60,196 nucleotides of DNA from Paraburkholderia piptadeniae (GTDB lineage: Bacteria; Pseudomonadota; Gammaproteobacteria; Burkholderiales; Burkholderiaceae), in assembly GCF_900007165.1 (NCBI RefSeq), contig NZ_CYGY02000060.1, positions 1-60,196 on the forward strand. The letters are read 5' to 3'. Numbering within the stretch: position 1 is the first letter of the stretch; each line of letters opens with the position of its first letter. Of this stretch, positions 8,335 through 17,435 are shown one piece after another. The notes beneath the pieces are model-generated. The model was not told the DNA's origin. It searched no databases and saw only the letters and a program-made list of their open reading frames with translations. The position numbers and the translations under genes were made by a program.

Positions 8335-9227
8335 TGTCGCGATCAAAAAAAAACCTCCCATGCTTCACGCACTTTGGCGCAGCCGCATTTAGGCCTGCAC
8401 CCCTATGCATTCCAGTCCAACATCGTGTCCCAATAAAAGCCTTCAACGGACACAAACGAATCGCCCACGATACAGCCGACAGTGCGGCACACGACGGACT
8501 AACTCCGTATATCCGCGAATGGATGCTGTTCAACGACCGCCAAAGAAACAACAGTTCTTTCGCATTACCGCGTCCGCTCCCCAATGCTCGGAAACCGCGC
8601 AAGATGTTGGGGAGTACATCGGTGAAACGCGCAGGTCGAAGACGCGGTCGCCGAGTTCCCGCTGGTGTCGACCGAGATATCGTGTCCAGTGCCACTCCAT
8701 GGCTTTGCGAGTCAACCAGTCAACCAGTAACCCAAGCCGAAGCGCGAACATGTGTCATGCCGCATCGTCGCATCCAAGGCGGGATAAATGAATGCAGCAA
8801 AATCTGGCATCGGTTGATGTGATCCCCAGCCAGCAGATGAAATACTGAGGCGTGAATCTGGGCGCCCGCGCTGTCTGCCGCCACCGACAATATCAAGCCC
8901 GCAGACTCGCTGACGAACTCGCGTGCGTCGCGCCATCGATCGGCAAAGTGCGTCGTACGAGTCCAGTCTGCCGCTTACCCAGCCCGCGTCGTGGGCAGCG
9001 CAGGGAATACCTGCGTCCCACACATCAACAGCTTCGGCCGCGATCGAAAAGACACCGTCTCGGCACATAAACCGGTTGGTGCGGTTGCTCTCTCGTCTGC
9101 TGGAACAACTTCAGACGATCTAGCAATCCTGTCAAAACGGCCTCCTTTAAAACGAGAGCTGATATGTCGCCGTTCCTGGATATGGAAATAGCGCATCCCA
9201 ACGCCCGCCTGCTCGTGAACCACAGTG
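8335..9227. other. Intergenic stretch inside the binding-protein cluster
   Basis: Nearly 900 bases with no credible gene on either strand. The open frames present have arginine/serine-rich, shadow-like compositions and lack ribosome-binding sites. It separates the beta-propeller gene from the last two binding-protein genes. It may be the remains of a lost gene, but I could not identify one. Confidence 0.5.
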
Positions 9228-10307
9228 CTAGCTGCCTGCAACGGAATCTTGCGCACTGCCGGGATTGACCTTGAACCACATCAATTCCCCACCAACCTTT
9301 TCGTCACCCGGCGAAACCGCGGTATACACACGCTTGAGTGCCGGCACGAGAATGGCCGTCTTCGCCCCCTTCGCGGAGGGCACATGTGCCAACTCTTCAT
9401 AGTGCTTAGCGTCCTTTTGCTGGATCACGTACAGGTAGTCGTCACCCGCAAGATAGATACGGTGATTCACCGCATCGAACAGCATTTCGTTCGTCCGTTC
9501 GGGCGCCTTGAAGCTGGTGATCTCCTCTCCTGTATCAGAGTTGAGGACAAGCAGCTTGAAAGGCTTGCGCGTTACGACGAAAAGGCGATGATTTTTTTCA
9601 TCAAGCTTCATCGGCGCGTTCAGCTCGCCGTCTTTTATGGGCCACATTGCCGTGACTGCACGAGTGTTTTTGTCCACCACGGCAATCTGGCTCTTCCCGG
9701 TCACATTGATAAAGAGCCGATTCCCTTTCTGTTCAGCCGCCATCGACTCCGTAAAATCAGTATCGAATTTGATATCCCCGATGCGCTTGCCGGTCACCGG
9801 ATCGACCTCCGAAACGATTGTGTCCGCCATCTTGTTCCTGGCGTTCTTGCCGCCTGTGACGACGTACATGTGCTTGCGGGACGGATCATAGAACATCGAA
9901 TCAGCACCTGGCGTCAGCTGGATTTTTCCGACGATCCGGTACGTGGTGGCATCTACCACTTTGGTCATGGAATCACCGCTATCCGTGACGATCAGACGAT
10001 TTCGTTCAGGCAGATAGAGGATTGAGTGCGGTTGCTCGAATCCCTTTATCGTCTTCTCGTGCTGGCCGGTCTTCAGATTGAAGACTTCGAGCGTGCCGCC
10101 GTCCTCGCCAGCGAGGAACAGGCGGTTTCCCTTCAGGTCAACTGCGAAGTGATCAAAGTCACCAGTGTAACCAGGCAACTGGCTGCGTCCGGCAAACGTG
10201 AGCGGCGCAGGCCCCGGCGCAGCGGTATCGGCATAACATTGCGCTGCGTAGGGCGCAAGTCCGATTAACATCGTGAAAGACAGCATCGCGGAAAATCGCG
10301 CACGCAT
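9228..10307 (-). CDS. Secreted YVTN/YncE-like beta-propeller protein
   Basis: A 359-residue protein with a Sec signal peptide (cleavage near CYADTAA) and repeated propeller blades of the form NRLFLAGEDGGTLEVFNLKTG, HSILYLPERNRLIVTDSG, KHMYVVTGG and NRLFINVTGKSQIAVVD. Such seven-bladed YncE/YVTN propellers sit in the periplasm or outside the cell and usually act as binding scaffolds. Start at 10307 is backed by GGAGACGGAGA. It lies in line with the PstS-like genes, so it may hold partners or ligand for the same system. It contains no catalytic motif that I recognise. Confidence 0.85.
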   Translation of the reverse strand: MRARFSAMLSFTMLIGLAPYAAQCYADTAAPGPAPLTFAGRSQLPGYTGDFDHFAVDLKGNRLFLAGEDGGTLEVFNLKTGQHEKTIKGFEQPHSILYLPERNRLIVTDSGDSMTKVVDATTYRIVGKIQLTPGADSMFYDPSRKHMYVVTGGKNARNKMADTIVSEVDPVTGKRIGDIKFDTDFTESMAAEQKGNRLFINVTGKSQIAVVDKNTRAVTAMWPIKDGELNAPMKLDEKNHRLFVVTRKPFKLLVLNSDTGEEITSFKAPERTNEMLFDAVNHRIYLAGDDYLYVIQQKDAKHYEELAHVPSAKGAKTAILVPALKRVYTAVSPGDEKVGGELMWFKVNPGSAQDSVAGS

Positions 10308-10412
10308 TCTCCGTCTCCTTCATCAAAGTTGAGGTGGGCTTTTACCACCCGAAAAGACACCGCGCACTGTCCTCAACCGCCGGACAGCACGTTGAACAGA
10401 TTGGAAGCGGAG

Positions 10413-10952
10413 TTATTTGGTCGGCTGATACAACGCTGCATAGCTTGGAATCTGCTTCTCGAGACTGTCGCGCAACGCCGTGGACGCCAAAAAATAATCT
10501 TTTTCGCCCTTACCTGCGCTATTGGCGTCGATCTTGTAGGCCATCACGATTTCCCCAATGTTTTCGCCGGACGCGTCACGCAACGGCAGCATCATGACGA
10601 ACTTTTTCACCGGGTCATTCGCGCGATGCCATCTCGGATCAACGATCGTGATACCCTTTTTACTGATGTCGATGTCATCCGGATCGTCTGCGTTGCCAAT
10701 GCGATCCGGATAGGACCCGGCGAACATCGTGTACTGATCGGTTGCACCGGGGGGAACTCCATGGAATGTCACACTGAGCAGCTCCGGGTGTTGCGCCATG
10801 ATCTGATCCGACAGCGTTTGCGCATAGATCTTATGCGACGGCGGTGTCCAATTCTTGGTGTTTTCGGCATGCACGGCTTCGGCGGTCCAGAGAGATGCGA
10901 CGCACAGTGCGCCGAATATCGCTGCGAATGCAATCTTTTTCAACGGTTTCAT
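10413..10952 (-). CDS. Small secreted protein, possibly a free Cache-like domain (copy 2)
   Basis: A 179-residue protein with a Sec signal peptide ending around AVHAENTK. The mature part has a helical opening (YAQTLSDQIMAQHPELLSV), a central basic/acidic section (DPDDIDISKKG), a strand pair near KKFVMMLPLRDASG and the segment GEIVMAYKID, then a C-terminal helix. The layout and several motifs match the neighbouring gene at 11197-11661, so the two are paralogues. The strand pattern resembles a single Cache/PAS-type ligand domain, but no transmembrane anchor or signalling domain follows. A TTAA-repeat box lies about 90-100 bases upstream, suggesting its own promoter. Family assignment is tentative. 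Confidence 0.7.
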   Translation of the reverse strand: MKPLKKIAFAAIFGALCVASLWTAEAVHAENTKNWTPPSHKIYAQTLSDQIMAQHPELLSVTFHGVPPGATDQYTMFAGSYPDRIGNADDPDDIDISKKGITIVDPRWHRANDPVKKFVMMLPLRDASGENIGEIVMAYKIDANSAGKGEKDYFLASTALRDSLEKQIPSYAALYQPTK

Positions 10953-11038
10953 GTCTATCCCTAAATGGCCTACGAGTCGATACCGGTTAAACGGTGAATT
11001 GATTCTAGGTTCGATACCTTGAGTGGAAATGAACGTGT

Positions 11039-11055
11039 GTTAAATCCAAATTAAG
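11039..11055 (-). promoter_or_regulatory. PmrA/QseB-like TTAA-N7-TTAA box before the small secreted gene
   Basis: On the minus strand: CTTAAT, five bases, TTTAAC. TTAA cores at 11051-11054 and 11040-11043 have an 11-base period. It lies about 90-100 bases before the start at 10952, similar to the distance of the box upstream of binding protein copy 8. Confidence 0.4.
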
Positions 11056-11196
11056 TTTGCGTGAGATCTGGGATTACCGATGCAATAACTTCCTTACCTC
11101 CCGGTCCTGGCTACGGCCGCGCGTCAAGACGTAACAGCCCCTCAGGCGCCGGCGCGCCTGATAATGAACAGCAAAGTGAAGGTTATGCAGGTTTGG

Positions 11197-11661
11197 CTAC
11201 TTGGCCCGCTCGAACAGCTTGGCGAGTGATGGCGTTTGAGAGGCCAATTCATCTCTGACCTGTTCCGCGAGTTCGACCGTCTTCGACTTATCGTCGCCGG
11301 CGTGATATCGGAACGTCTCGCCGACGACGCCAATCGTTTGTCCGCCGTGATCATGCATCGGCACTTCCACCGACAAATCGCCGGACTTGGTCATTTCGAT
11401 GCGCGGCTTTCCGGTATTAAGCACACTCAGATCATCATCGTCAGCCTTTTTGCCGATGCGGCCGATATTCGACGCAATGATGATGTTATCGGCCGCCGCA
11501 GGCGGGGTCACATGCAATGCCAGCACCGTCAGTTCTGGATGCGCAGCAAGCGCCTTGTCGACCAACTGCTGCGCGAAGATCGGGGCGGTAGACTGCGCAT
11601 AGGCCGGCATAGCGAGAACGAAAGCCGTGGATAGAAAGAGGGTTCGCTTCATGGAATTCAT
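11197..11661 (-). CDS. Small secreted protein, possibly a free Cache-like domain (copy 1)
   Basis: A 154-residue secreted protein; the signal peptide ends at AYAQ. It shares with the gene at 10413 the opening FAQQLVDKALAAHPELTV, an ASNIGRIGKK...DDDDL section, a VEVPMHDHGGQTIGVVGETF strand region, and a closing helix (LASQTPSLAKLFERA). It starts six bases after the stop of binding protein copy 7 with GAGGCGGG as ribosome-binding site; the in-frame ATG at 11652 is an alternative. It therefore belongs to the receptor/binding-protein operon. No enzyme motif is visible. The role may be ligand sensing or chaperoning in the periplasm; this is inference. Confidence 0.72.
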   Translation of the reverse strand: MNSMKRTLFLSTAFVLAMPAYAQSTAPIFAQQLVDKALAAHPELTVLALHVTPPAAADNIIIASNIGRIGKKADDDDLSVLNTGKPRIEMTKSGDLSVEVPMHDHGGQTIGVVGETFRYHAGDDKSKTVELAEQVRDELASQTPSLAKLFERAK

Positions 11662-11667
11662 CCCGCC

Positions 11668-12888
11668 TCAGTCGAGCTTGGCAAGCTGCTCGCGGGCTGC
11701 CTCGGCAGTAAGCGGCAGATATTTTCCATCGCGTTCGACCGCAGTCTGTCCTTCCCTGCTCAGAACGTATCGGAGGAACTCCTTGACTTTCGGATCCGTT
11801 GGTTTGCCTTTTTCACGCTTCAGGTAGTAGTACACGTCTCGCGTCAGCGGATATTGGCGCGCCTGTACGGTCTGAAGCGTGAGGTCGATGTAGGGTCCAT
11901 CAGTCTTGCCGGCAAGCGCTAATACCTTTGTTTGGGGTGTCTTGAACGGGATTCCTGTGTAGGCGATTCCGTACCTGTCCTTCGACAGGTCGTTCATCAT
12001 GAGTTCGCCTCCGCCCGTTAGCGTGCCATCGGACTTTTGTCCGGCCATGTTCGAGTACATGCGCAATGTCTCGTTCCATTTTCCAGAACCCTTCAATACC
12101 TTCTTGTCGATTTCATCGGCGAAGTGATACTTGAAGTTGTACCCGTATACATTAATCGGCTTGTCTGCCCATTCACCCGTCAGACCGAGTTGCCCCCAGG
12201 TGCGAATGTTCTTTTCCGGTCCACGTGCGAAATCCGGCCGCCACGTCAGCCCCTCCCACCCGCCGGCGCGCTCCGCGCCGAAAATCCCGTCAAGTTGTTC
12301 GAACGTGAGCCTGGTGAGGGGATTGTCCTGATGAACGAAGACGCCCAACGCGAAAGTCCAGCCGCGCACGTCGTAGGAGCCCGTTGCCATGATGATCTCC
12401 ACGATGTCGACCGCGGCAGACCCTCCTGCGCCGCCCTCGGCGCCCTCACGCTCGAACCCCTTCAGTTCGTCCCACAGCGCCTGGCGCCCCATCGGCGCCA
12501 GATCGGCGACACCAGCGATCAACCCGGGAAACGCGACCGACGAACTCGACAGATTGTCTTCGAACCTGATCGCAGGATGGAATTTCCGGAAAGCCTGCTC
12601 CCACACATCGACGAGGGGGCTGTCCTGGATATAGTTATTGCCCCACTGCCGGATGGTGCCCGTCACCTGCCGTGCCGGCGTGTATTCCGGCAGACCGCTC
12701 AGGTCAAACTGAGGCTGGTAGAACTTGCGCACCGCCCGCTTCTTAGTACCGGTGGCGCGCGCCTTCGACAAGGCCGCAGCGTCCGTGGTGGGCGAGGCCA
12801 CATCCGTTGCCCAGGCGGTCCGGGACGCGAGCGTCGCGGCCGCCAAAGGTGCCGAGCAGAGCCCCGCAAGCACGCTCCTGCGCTTCAT
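11668..12888 (-). CDS. PstS-like periplasmic binding protein, copy 7
   Basis: A 406-residue protein. The N-terminus MKRRSVLAGL carries a twin arginine before the hydrophobic core, so export by Tat is possible, unlike its siblings with plain Sec signals. It then shows FDLSGLPEYTPARQVTGTIR, the shared entry motif, an IMATGSYDVRGW motif, QDNPLTRLTFEQLDGIFGAE, the subgroup-specific insertion GGWEGLTWRPDFARGPEK, and IRTWGQLGLTGEWADKPINVYG. After that PstS would have R..SGT; here it reads YNFKYHFADE. A glycine/alanine-rich insert (EGAEGGAGGSAAV) is unique to this copy. The C-terminus ends EGQTAVERDGKYLPLT. Start at 12888 is supported by GAGGAG. Confidence 0.88.
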   Translation of the reverse strand: MKRRSVLAGLCSAPLAAATLASRTAWATDVASPTTDAAALSKARATGTKKRAVRKFYQPQFDLSGLPEYTPARQVTGTIRQWGNNYIQDSPLVDVWEQAFRKFHPAIRFEDNLSSSSVAFPGLIAGVADLAPMGRQALWDELKGFEREGAEGGAGGSAAVDIVEIIMATGSYDVRGWTFALGVFVHQDNPLTRLTFEQLDGIFGAERAGGWEGLTWRPDFARGPEKNIRTWGQLGLTGEWADKPINVYGYNFKYHFADEIDKKVLKGSGKWNETLRMYSNMAGQKSDGTLTGGGELMMNDLSKDRYGIAYTGIPFKTPQTKVLALAGKTDGPYIDLTLQTVQARQYPLTRDVYYYLKREKGKPTDPKVKEFLRYVLSREGQTAVERDGKYLPLTAEAAREQLAKLD

Positions 12889-12946
12889 GATGCAACTCCT
12901 CTGGGCTTCGTCAGCCCGTCATGTGAGATATCGACAGTGAAGCTGC

Positions 12947-14173
12947 TCATTTCTCAAGCGCATCCAGCTTTTGCAAGCCCGCCTTGGCTACTTCAGCGGT
13001 CAGCGGTAAATACTTGCCATCCTTCTGCACCAGTTCCTGACCTTGCCGGCTCAAGACGAAACGCAGGAATTCGACGACGCCCGGGTTCACCGGCTTGCCG
13101 GCCTCATGATCCAGATACGCGAAAATCTGGTCGTAGAGGGGATAGGTCCGGTTCTGCAGTGTGTCCAGCGTGTAAGGAACGTACGGTCCGCCGTCTTTCC
13201 AAGCCACCGGCAGGATCTTTTGCGTGGGCTCAGAGGCGCCACCCGTCAGATTGGTCGTCGGCGCGGCCACGATTCCAATGCCGTACGGATCGTTGGCGAG
13301 GTCCTCGTTCATTCCCCGCTCAAGCTTGCCGCTCTTCGACACGTAGTTGGCGTAGGTCGTAAGATGCTCGTTCCACTTGTCGCTACCCTTGAGGACGCGG
13401 TCTGAAATTTCGGTCGCCTGGTGGTAGCGAAGTGTCAGTCCGTAGACGTTGATAGGCTTATTGGCCCACTCGCCACCTAACCCCAGCTGGCCCCAGGTAC
13501 GAATATTCTTCTCAGGGCCGCGCGCCCAGTTCGGACGCCAGCTCGTCCCCTCCCATCCTCCCGTGCGCTCCGCACCGAAAATGTCGTCGAGTTGTTCCAT
13601 CGTGATCCTGGTAAGCGGATTGTTCTTGTTCACGACGACGCCGTATCCGGGTTGCCAACCCGGCACATCATAGGACCCGGTCGCGATATCGATTTCGACT
13701 GGCGAGTGATTGGTGGAACGCTCGAAGAGCTCCTGTTCCTGGAAGGTGATCTTACGCCCGATTCCCACGTCGCTGACCCCGAGCGCAAGAGAGGGAACGG
13801 CAGACAGGGTCGTATTCATATGCCAGTCAATCCTGGCATCGGGCTGGTACTTCTTGAATGCAGCCTCCCAATAACCGCCAAGGAACCCGTCGGTGATGTA
13901 ATTGCTTCCCCATATACGGATCGTGCCGTGGACCTTCTCCTTTGGCGCATAGTCCGGCAGCCCGGACAGATCAAACTTCTTCGTGTAAGCGACATGACGA
14001 CCGCGAGCGGTCATCATCCTCGCGCGGGCTGCCTGCATGTCAAGACCGTCAGTAGACTCGCCTTCCCGCTGTCCTCTCACCGTCGTATCAGTGTCAGCCA
14101 TCACCGTTGCGGACCCGGCAATCCCCATCAGGAGCGCCACGCCCAGCGTAGCGCCAGCAAATTTGCGGTTCAT
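12947..14173 (-). CDS. PstS-like periplasmic binding protein, copy 6
   Basis: About 408 residues. ATG at 14173 is preferred because GAGGAG sits eight bases before it; that start falls just inside the preceding gene's spacer. The signal peptide ends near TVMADTD. A charged linker of about 45 residues follows before FDLSGLPDYAPKEKVHGT. Conserved blocks are IATGSYDVPGWQ, NKNNPLTRITMEQLDDIFG, AERTGGWEGTSWRPNWARG and IRTWGQLGLGGEW. The loop expected to hold ligand reads YGLTLRYHQATEI, lacking R..SGT. Closest sibling by eye is copy 7. The last residues (DALEK) extend slightly past the usual LxKLD ending. Confidence 0.88.
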   Translation of the reverse strand: MNRKFAGATLGVALLMGIAGSATVMADTDTTVRGQREGESTDGLDMQAARARMMTARGRHVAYTKKFDLSGLPDYAPKEKVHGTIRIWGSNYITDGFLGGYWEAAFKKYQPDARIDWHMNTTLSAVPSLALGVSDVGIGRKITFQEQELFERSTNHSPVEIDIATGSYDVPGWQPGYGVVVNKNNPLTRITMEQLDDIFGAERTGGWEGTSWRPNWARGPEKNIRTWGQLGLGGEWANKPINVYGLTLRYHQATEISDRVLKGSDKWNEHLTTYANYVSKSGKLERGMNEDLANDPYGIGIVAAPTTNLTGGASEPTQKILPVAWKDGGPYVPYTLDTLQNRTYPLYDQIFAYLDHEAGKPVNPGVVEFLRFVLSRQGQELVQKDGKYLPLTAEVAKAGLQKLDALEK

Positions 14174-14184
14174 ATCCGATCTCC

Positions 14185-15369
14185 TCAATTAAGTTTCTTC
14201 AATTCCGCCTGCGCTGCCTCGGCCGATAGCGGCAGGTACTTGCCGTCCTTCTCTACCGCTTCCTGTCCTTCGCGGCTCAGCACGAAGCGGATAAACTCGC
14301 GCACCTTCGGATCCATCTTTGCGCCGGGTTTGAGGCTTACCCAGAAAGACTGGTCGCCCCACAGCGGATAGGTGCGGTTCTGGAGCGTGTCGATGTTGTA
14401 GTCAACGAAAGGACTGTTTTCGTCCCTGGCAACGGCCAACACCTTAACGTCTTTGGGGAAACCGTCGTGATACCGGACGTAGCCGATACCCGCCGGGTCC
14501 TTGCTCACCTGATCTGTAATCTGGTCGGCCTCGAGGTAGGTGGTGCCGTCGGGGCGGCGGTAGTTGGCATAGGCATGCAAATCTCCGTTCCATTTATCGC
14601 TAGCCCGGAGAACCTTGTTGGAGAACTCGATCGCAGTCGCGTAGCGGAGGCTGTAGCCGTACGGGTGGATTTTTTCGTCTGCCAACGATCCCTGGAGACC
14701 CATCTGGCCCCAGGTGCGGATGTCTTGTTCGGGCCCGCGGGCGAACTCCGGATGCCAGGTCGTCCCGACCCAGCCGCCGTCGCGCGCAGAACCGAAGATC
14801 CCGTCAAGTTGCTTCATTGTGACCCCGGTGATCGGGTTGTCTTTGTTTACGACGATGACCATGTTGTTCTGCCAGCCCACGTAGTCAAAAGAGCCGGTGA
14901 CTACGGAGATACCGGTGGGCTCATACCCTTTCAGACGCAGGTGTGCGAGGCCATCGTAGAAGCTCGGTGCGTGATTGACTCCGATGTCGGCACGATCGAA
15001 GTAAAGGCATGGCACTGCGATCGCAGCCGTGGGCAGGAAGTACTCGATCTTGATACCCGGCTGAAACTTCTCAAACGCCTGCTTCCAATAGCCGCCAAGC
15101 GGGGCGTCGCCGACGTAGTTGTTGCCGCAAATGCGCAACTTCCCCTTCAGTTTCTGCTCCGGCACATAATGCGGTAAACCTGAGAGATCGAACTGCTTCG
15201 TGTACGCGGGCCGATTGGCTCTCGCCGACATGCGGGCTTTGCGCTCGGCAGCAGAGCCGACAGGAAGTTTCTTCGACGCTTCGGTCGGTTGAGATTGCCA
15301 GGTATTCTGTGCTAACGCCGCGACGGACATCAGCGAAAGCACGAGCGCCGCATATGATCTTCTAGCCAC
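14185..15369 (-). CDS. PstS-like periplasmic binding protein, copy 5
   Basis: A 394-residue secreted protein beginning at GTG (15369), with GGAG nine bases upstream and the previous gene's stop one base away. The signal peptide ends around AALAQNT. The shared entry motif appears as FDLSGLPHYVPEQKLKG, but the usual IRIWG becomes LRICG, adding a cysteine; a second cysteine (VPCLYFD) lies about 50 residues on, so a disulphide is conceivable. It has VVTGSFDYVGWQ, NKDNPITGVTMKQLDGIFG, the insertion DGGWVGTTWHPEFARGPEQ and IRTWGQMGLQG. The ligand loop reads YGYSLRYATAIEF. The ending is EGQEAVEKDGKYLPLS. Confidence 0.87.
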   Translation of the reverse strand: MARRSYAALVLSLMSVAALAQNTWQSQPTEASKKLPVGSAAERKARMSARANRPAYTKQFDLSGLPHYVPEQKLKGKLRICGNNYVGDAPLGGYWKQAFEKFQPGIKIEYFLPTAAIAVPCLYFDRADIGVNHAPSFYDGLAHLRLKGYEPTGISVVTGSFDYVGWQNNMVIVVNKDNPITGVTMKQLDGIFGSARDGGWVGTTWHPEFARGPEQDIRTWGQMGLQGSLADEKIHPYGYSLRYATAIEFSNKVLRASDKWNGDLHAYANYRRPDGTTYLEADQITDQVSKDPAGIGYVRYHDGFPKDVKVLAVARDENSPFVDYNIDTLQNRTYPLWGDQSFWVSLKPGAKMDPKVREFIRFVLSREGQEAVEKDGKYLPLSAEAAQAELKKLN

Positions 15370-15370
15370 T

Positions 15371-16411
15371 TCAGTTCTCCAGTTTGCTCAGTTCTTTACG
15401 GGCGAATGGCGCCAGCATCGGCAGATAGCCCTGTCCGTCGCGTACCACCGCTTCTTGCCCTTCACGACTCAACACGTAGCGAAGAAACTCCTCAAGCTTG
15501 GGATCGACCGCCTGTCCAGGTGGCCGGTTAAGGAACATCGTGATCATCCGTTTGAGCGGATACGTGTGGTCAATCACGTTCTCCTTCGTCGGCTTGACGA
15601 ACGGGCCATTGTTGTTGACACCGAGCGCGAGCGGCTTGACATCCGGGTTGTGATAAACGAGACCTGCATAGCCGACTCCGAGAGGGTCCTTCGCCAGTGC
15701 GTCGAGCATCATTTGCCCACCATCTGTCGCGCCGTTCGAACCCGGCGCATCGGCGAACTCGCGCAATGCGGGGTTCCACTTCCGCGACTCGAGAAAAACC
15801 GTGTCTTCAAAGTACTCGGCAAAACCTCGTGCAATTGGCAATCCATAGACGTGAACGGGCTTGTCGCGCCATTCGCCCGTCAAGCCGAGATCACCCCAGG
15901 TTCGCACGGGCGCCGACCCGCGTCGACGATCGACGCTATAAATCCCGTCTAGCTGGGCGAGCGTCAGATGGGTCAGCGGATTGGCCTTGTTCACGAATGC
16001 CACGATCGCATAACCACGGTTGCGAACGTCGAAGCTGCCCGTCAGTACGTCCACACCTGTCGGCGGGTATTGATACACCTCCTTGAAGGCCGAGATCTCA
16101 TTGGGCCAGATCTCCCGCCCCATAAGAGCAAGGTCGCCCGCGCCTGTGTAAAGGGCGCCGATCGCAGATGCAGTTCCGTGCAACTCGTTGTCGAACTGCA
16201 CATCTGGTTGATATTTGCGGAAGCCGGATTCCCATTCTCGAACCAGCGACTCAATGAAGTCGGTCGCATCACCATAGGCTCCATGCCCCCAGATGCGAAT
16301 CAGACCGGAGACATGTTGTCGAGGCTGGTAGACGGGCGGAAGATCCAAGCTGTCCGCGAAGGCATTGCCGGCAACAATACATAGACAGAGCAGTAACGAG
16401 AGGGCGCGCAT
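15371..16411 (-). CDS. PstS-like periplasmic binding protein, copy 4 (short form)
   Basis: About 346 residues. ATG at 16411 is chosen because AAGG lies seven bases before it; a GTG at 16423 is in frame. The signal peptide ends at AFADSL. It begins the mature protein directly at YQPRQHVSGLIRIWGHG, with no FDLSGLP linker. Between IYSVDRRRG and VRTWGDLGLTG it lacks the roughly 15-residue insertion found in copies 1, 2, 5, 6 and 7, a trait shared with copy 3. The ligand loop reads YGLPIARGFAEYFED. The ending is EGQEAVVRDGQGYLP. Spacing to both neighbours is below 20 bases, so it is co-transcribed. Confidence 0.87.
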   Translation of the reverse strand: MRALSLLLCLCIVAGNAFADSLDLPPVYQPRQHVSGLIRIWGHGAYGDATDFIESLVREWESGFRKYQPDVQFDNELHGTASAIGALYTGAGDLALMGREIWPNEISAFKEVYQYPPTGVDVLTGSFDVRNRGYAIVAFVNKANPLTHLTLAQLDGIYSVDRRRGSAPVRTWGDLGLTGEWRDKPVHVYGLPIARGFAEYFEDTVFLESRKWNPALREFADAPGSNGATDGGQMMLDALAKDPLGVGYAGLVYHNPDVKPLALGVNNNGPFVKPTKENVIDHTYPLKRMITMFLNRPPGQAVDPKLEEFLRYVLSREGQEAVVRDGQGYLPMLAPFARKELSKLEN

Positions 16412-16426
16412 GATGACCTTCACTGA

Positions 16427-17425
16427 CTAGTCGAGTCGCTTGAGCTGCTGCTGTGCGCTTTCGGTGCTCAGGGGTATGTATGCGCCATCGCGCGCAACTG
16501 CCGCCTGCCCGTCCGGACTCAGGATATAGCGGAGAAACTCTCTTACCTTCGGATCGATCGGCTTGCCCGGCGCTCTGTCCAGCACCATCGTGATGACGCG
16601 CCCGATCGGATACGTGCGCGCACTGACGCTGCGTTCGGTCAAGGGATAAAAGGGACCCGAAGCGTCGTTGGCCAGCGCCACCGGCTTGACCGCCTGATTT
16701 CCTGCACTCAGCGGCGCGAATGCGATGCCCGAAGGATCTTGCGCGATCGCATCGAGCAGGTCCGATCCGTCTGTCGGGAATTCCCGATAGTCCGGATTCC
16801 ATTTCTGGCTATCCTTCAGCACAGCATGGCGGATGAAAAGCGCAGGAATGCTATCCACCGGCGGCCCATAGACATTGATCGGCTTATCGTGCAACGGGCC
16901 CTCGACGCCAATATCGCCCCAGTGGCGGAAGTTCGCGTCGCCGCGCTTGTGTTCAGCCCCAAGAATCGCATCGAGCTGCGCGAGAGTGAGTTGCCCGATG
17001 GGATTGCGCCTGTTCACGAAGATCGCCAGGTTCGTGCTGGGCCGTTCGGCGCGCAGGCCTGCGTTTGCGACCTGAATACTGACTGGCTTTCGCAGATATA
17101 CCCACTCAAACGCCATGTTTTCTACCGGCACACGCATCTCCCGTCCCATGAAAGCCAGATCCGCAACGCCGTTATAGACACCTGCCATGGTTGACTCCGG
17201 CCCGTGCAACTGTTCGCTGAACGTCACGCCTGCCTGGGTCTTCATGAACCCCGCCTCCCAGTCTTTGAGCAACGGGCCATCGGCCGGGCTGCCCCAGATC
17301 CTGATTTCACCGCTCACCTGCTCGCGCGGTTTGTAGTGGTCGGGCGCAGCTATCCTAGCTGGACCCGCGCAGGACGCCGTGGTGATTACAACGGCCAGTC
17401 CGAGAACGTGAAGACCGACTTTCAT
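16427..17425 (-). CDS. PstS-like binding protein, copy 3 (shortest, possible lipoprotein)
   Basis: At 332 residues this is the shortest copy. Its signal ends ITTASC-AGPAR, an imperfect lipobox, so it may be lipid-anchored to a membrane rather than soluble. The mature part starts YKPREQVSGEIRIWGSP. Like copy 4 it lacks the GGW insertion (LGAEHKRGDANFRHWGDIG). The ligand loop reads YGPPVDSIPALFIR. It has VNRRNPIGQLTLAQLD and ends DGQAAVARDGAYIPLS. It starts ten bases after the previous stop. The ribosome-binding site is poor, so translation may depend on coupling to the gene before it. Confidence 0.85.
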   Translation of the reverse strand: MKVGLHVLGLAVVITTASCAGPARIAAPDHYKPREQVSGEIRIWGSPADGPLLKDWEAGFMKTQAGVTFSEQLHGPESTMAGVYNGVADLAFMGREMRVPVENMAFEWVYLRKPVSIQVANAGLRAERPSTNLAIFVNRRNPIGQLTLAQLDAILGAEHKRGDANFRHWGDIGVEGPLHDKPINVYGPPVDSIPALFIRHAVLKDSQKWNPDYREFPTDGSDLLDAIAQDPSGIAFAPLSAGNQAVKPVALANDASGPFYPLTERSVSARTYPIGRVITMVLDRAPGKPIDPKVREFLRYILSPDGQAAVARDGAYIPLSTESAQQQLKRLD

Positions 17426-17435
17426 GGGAGGTTTC

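Noticed and set aside
8712..9068. A minus-strand frame in the gap before copy 8, considered as a decayed cytochrome
   Set aside because: A few residues (MPDFAAF) recall cytochrome c, but there is no CxxCH haem motif and the rest does not fit.
12037..13362. A 441-codon plus-strand frame
   Set aside because: It is antisense to two binding-protein genes and crosses their junction; composition is shadow-like.
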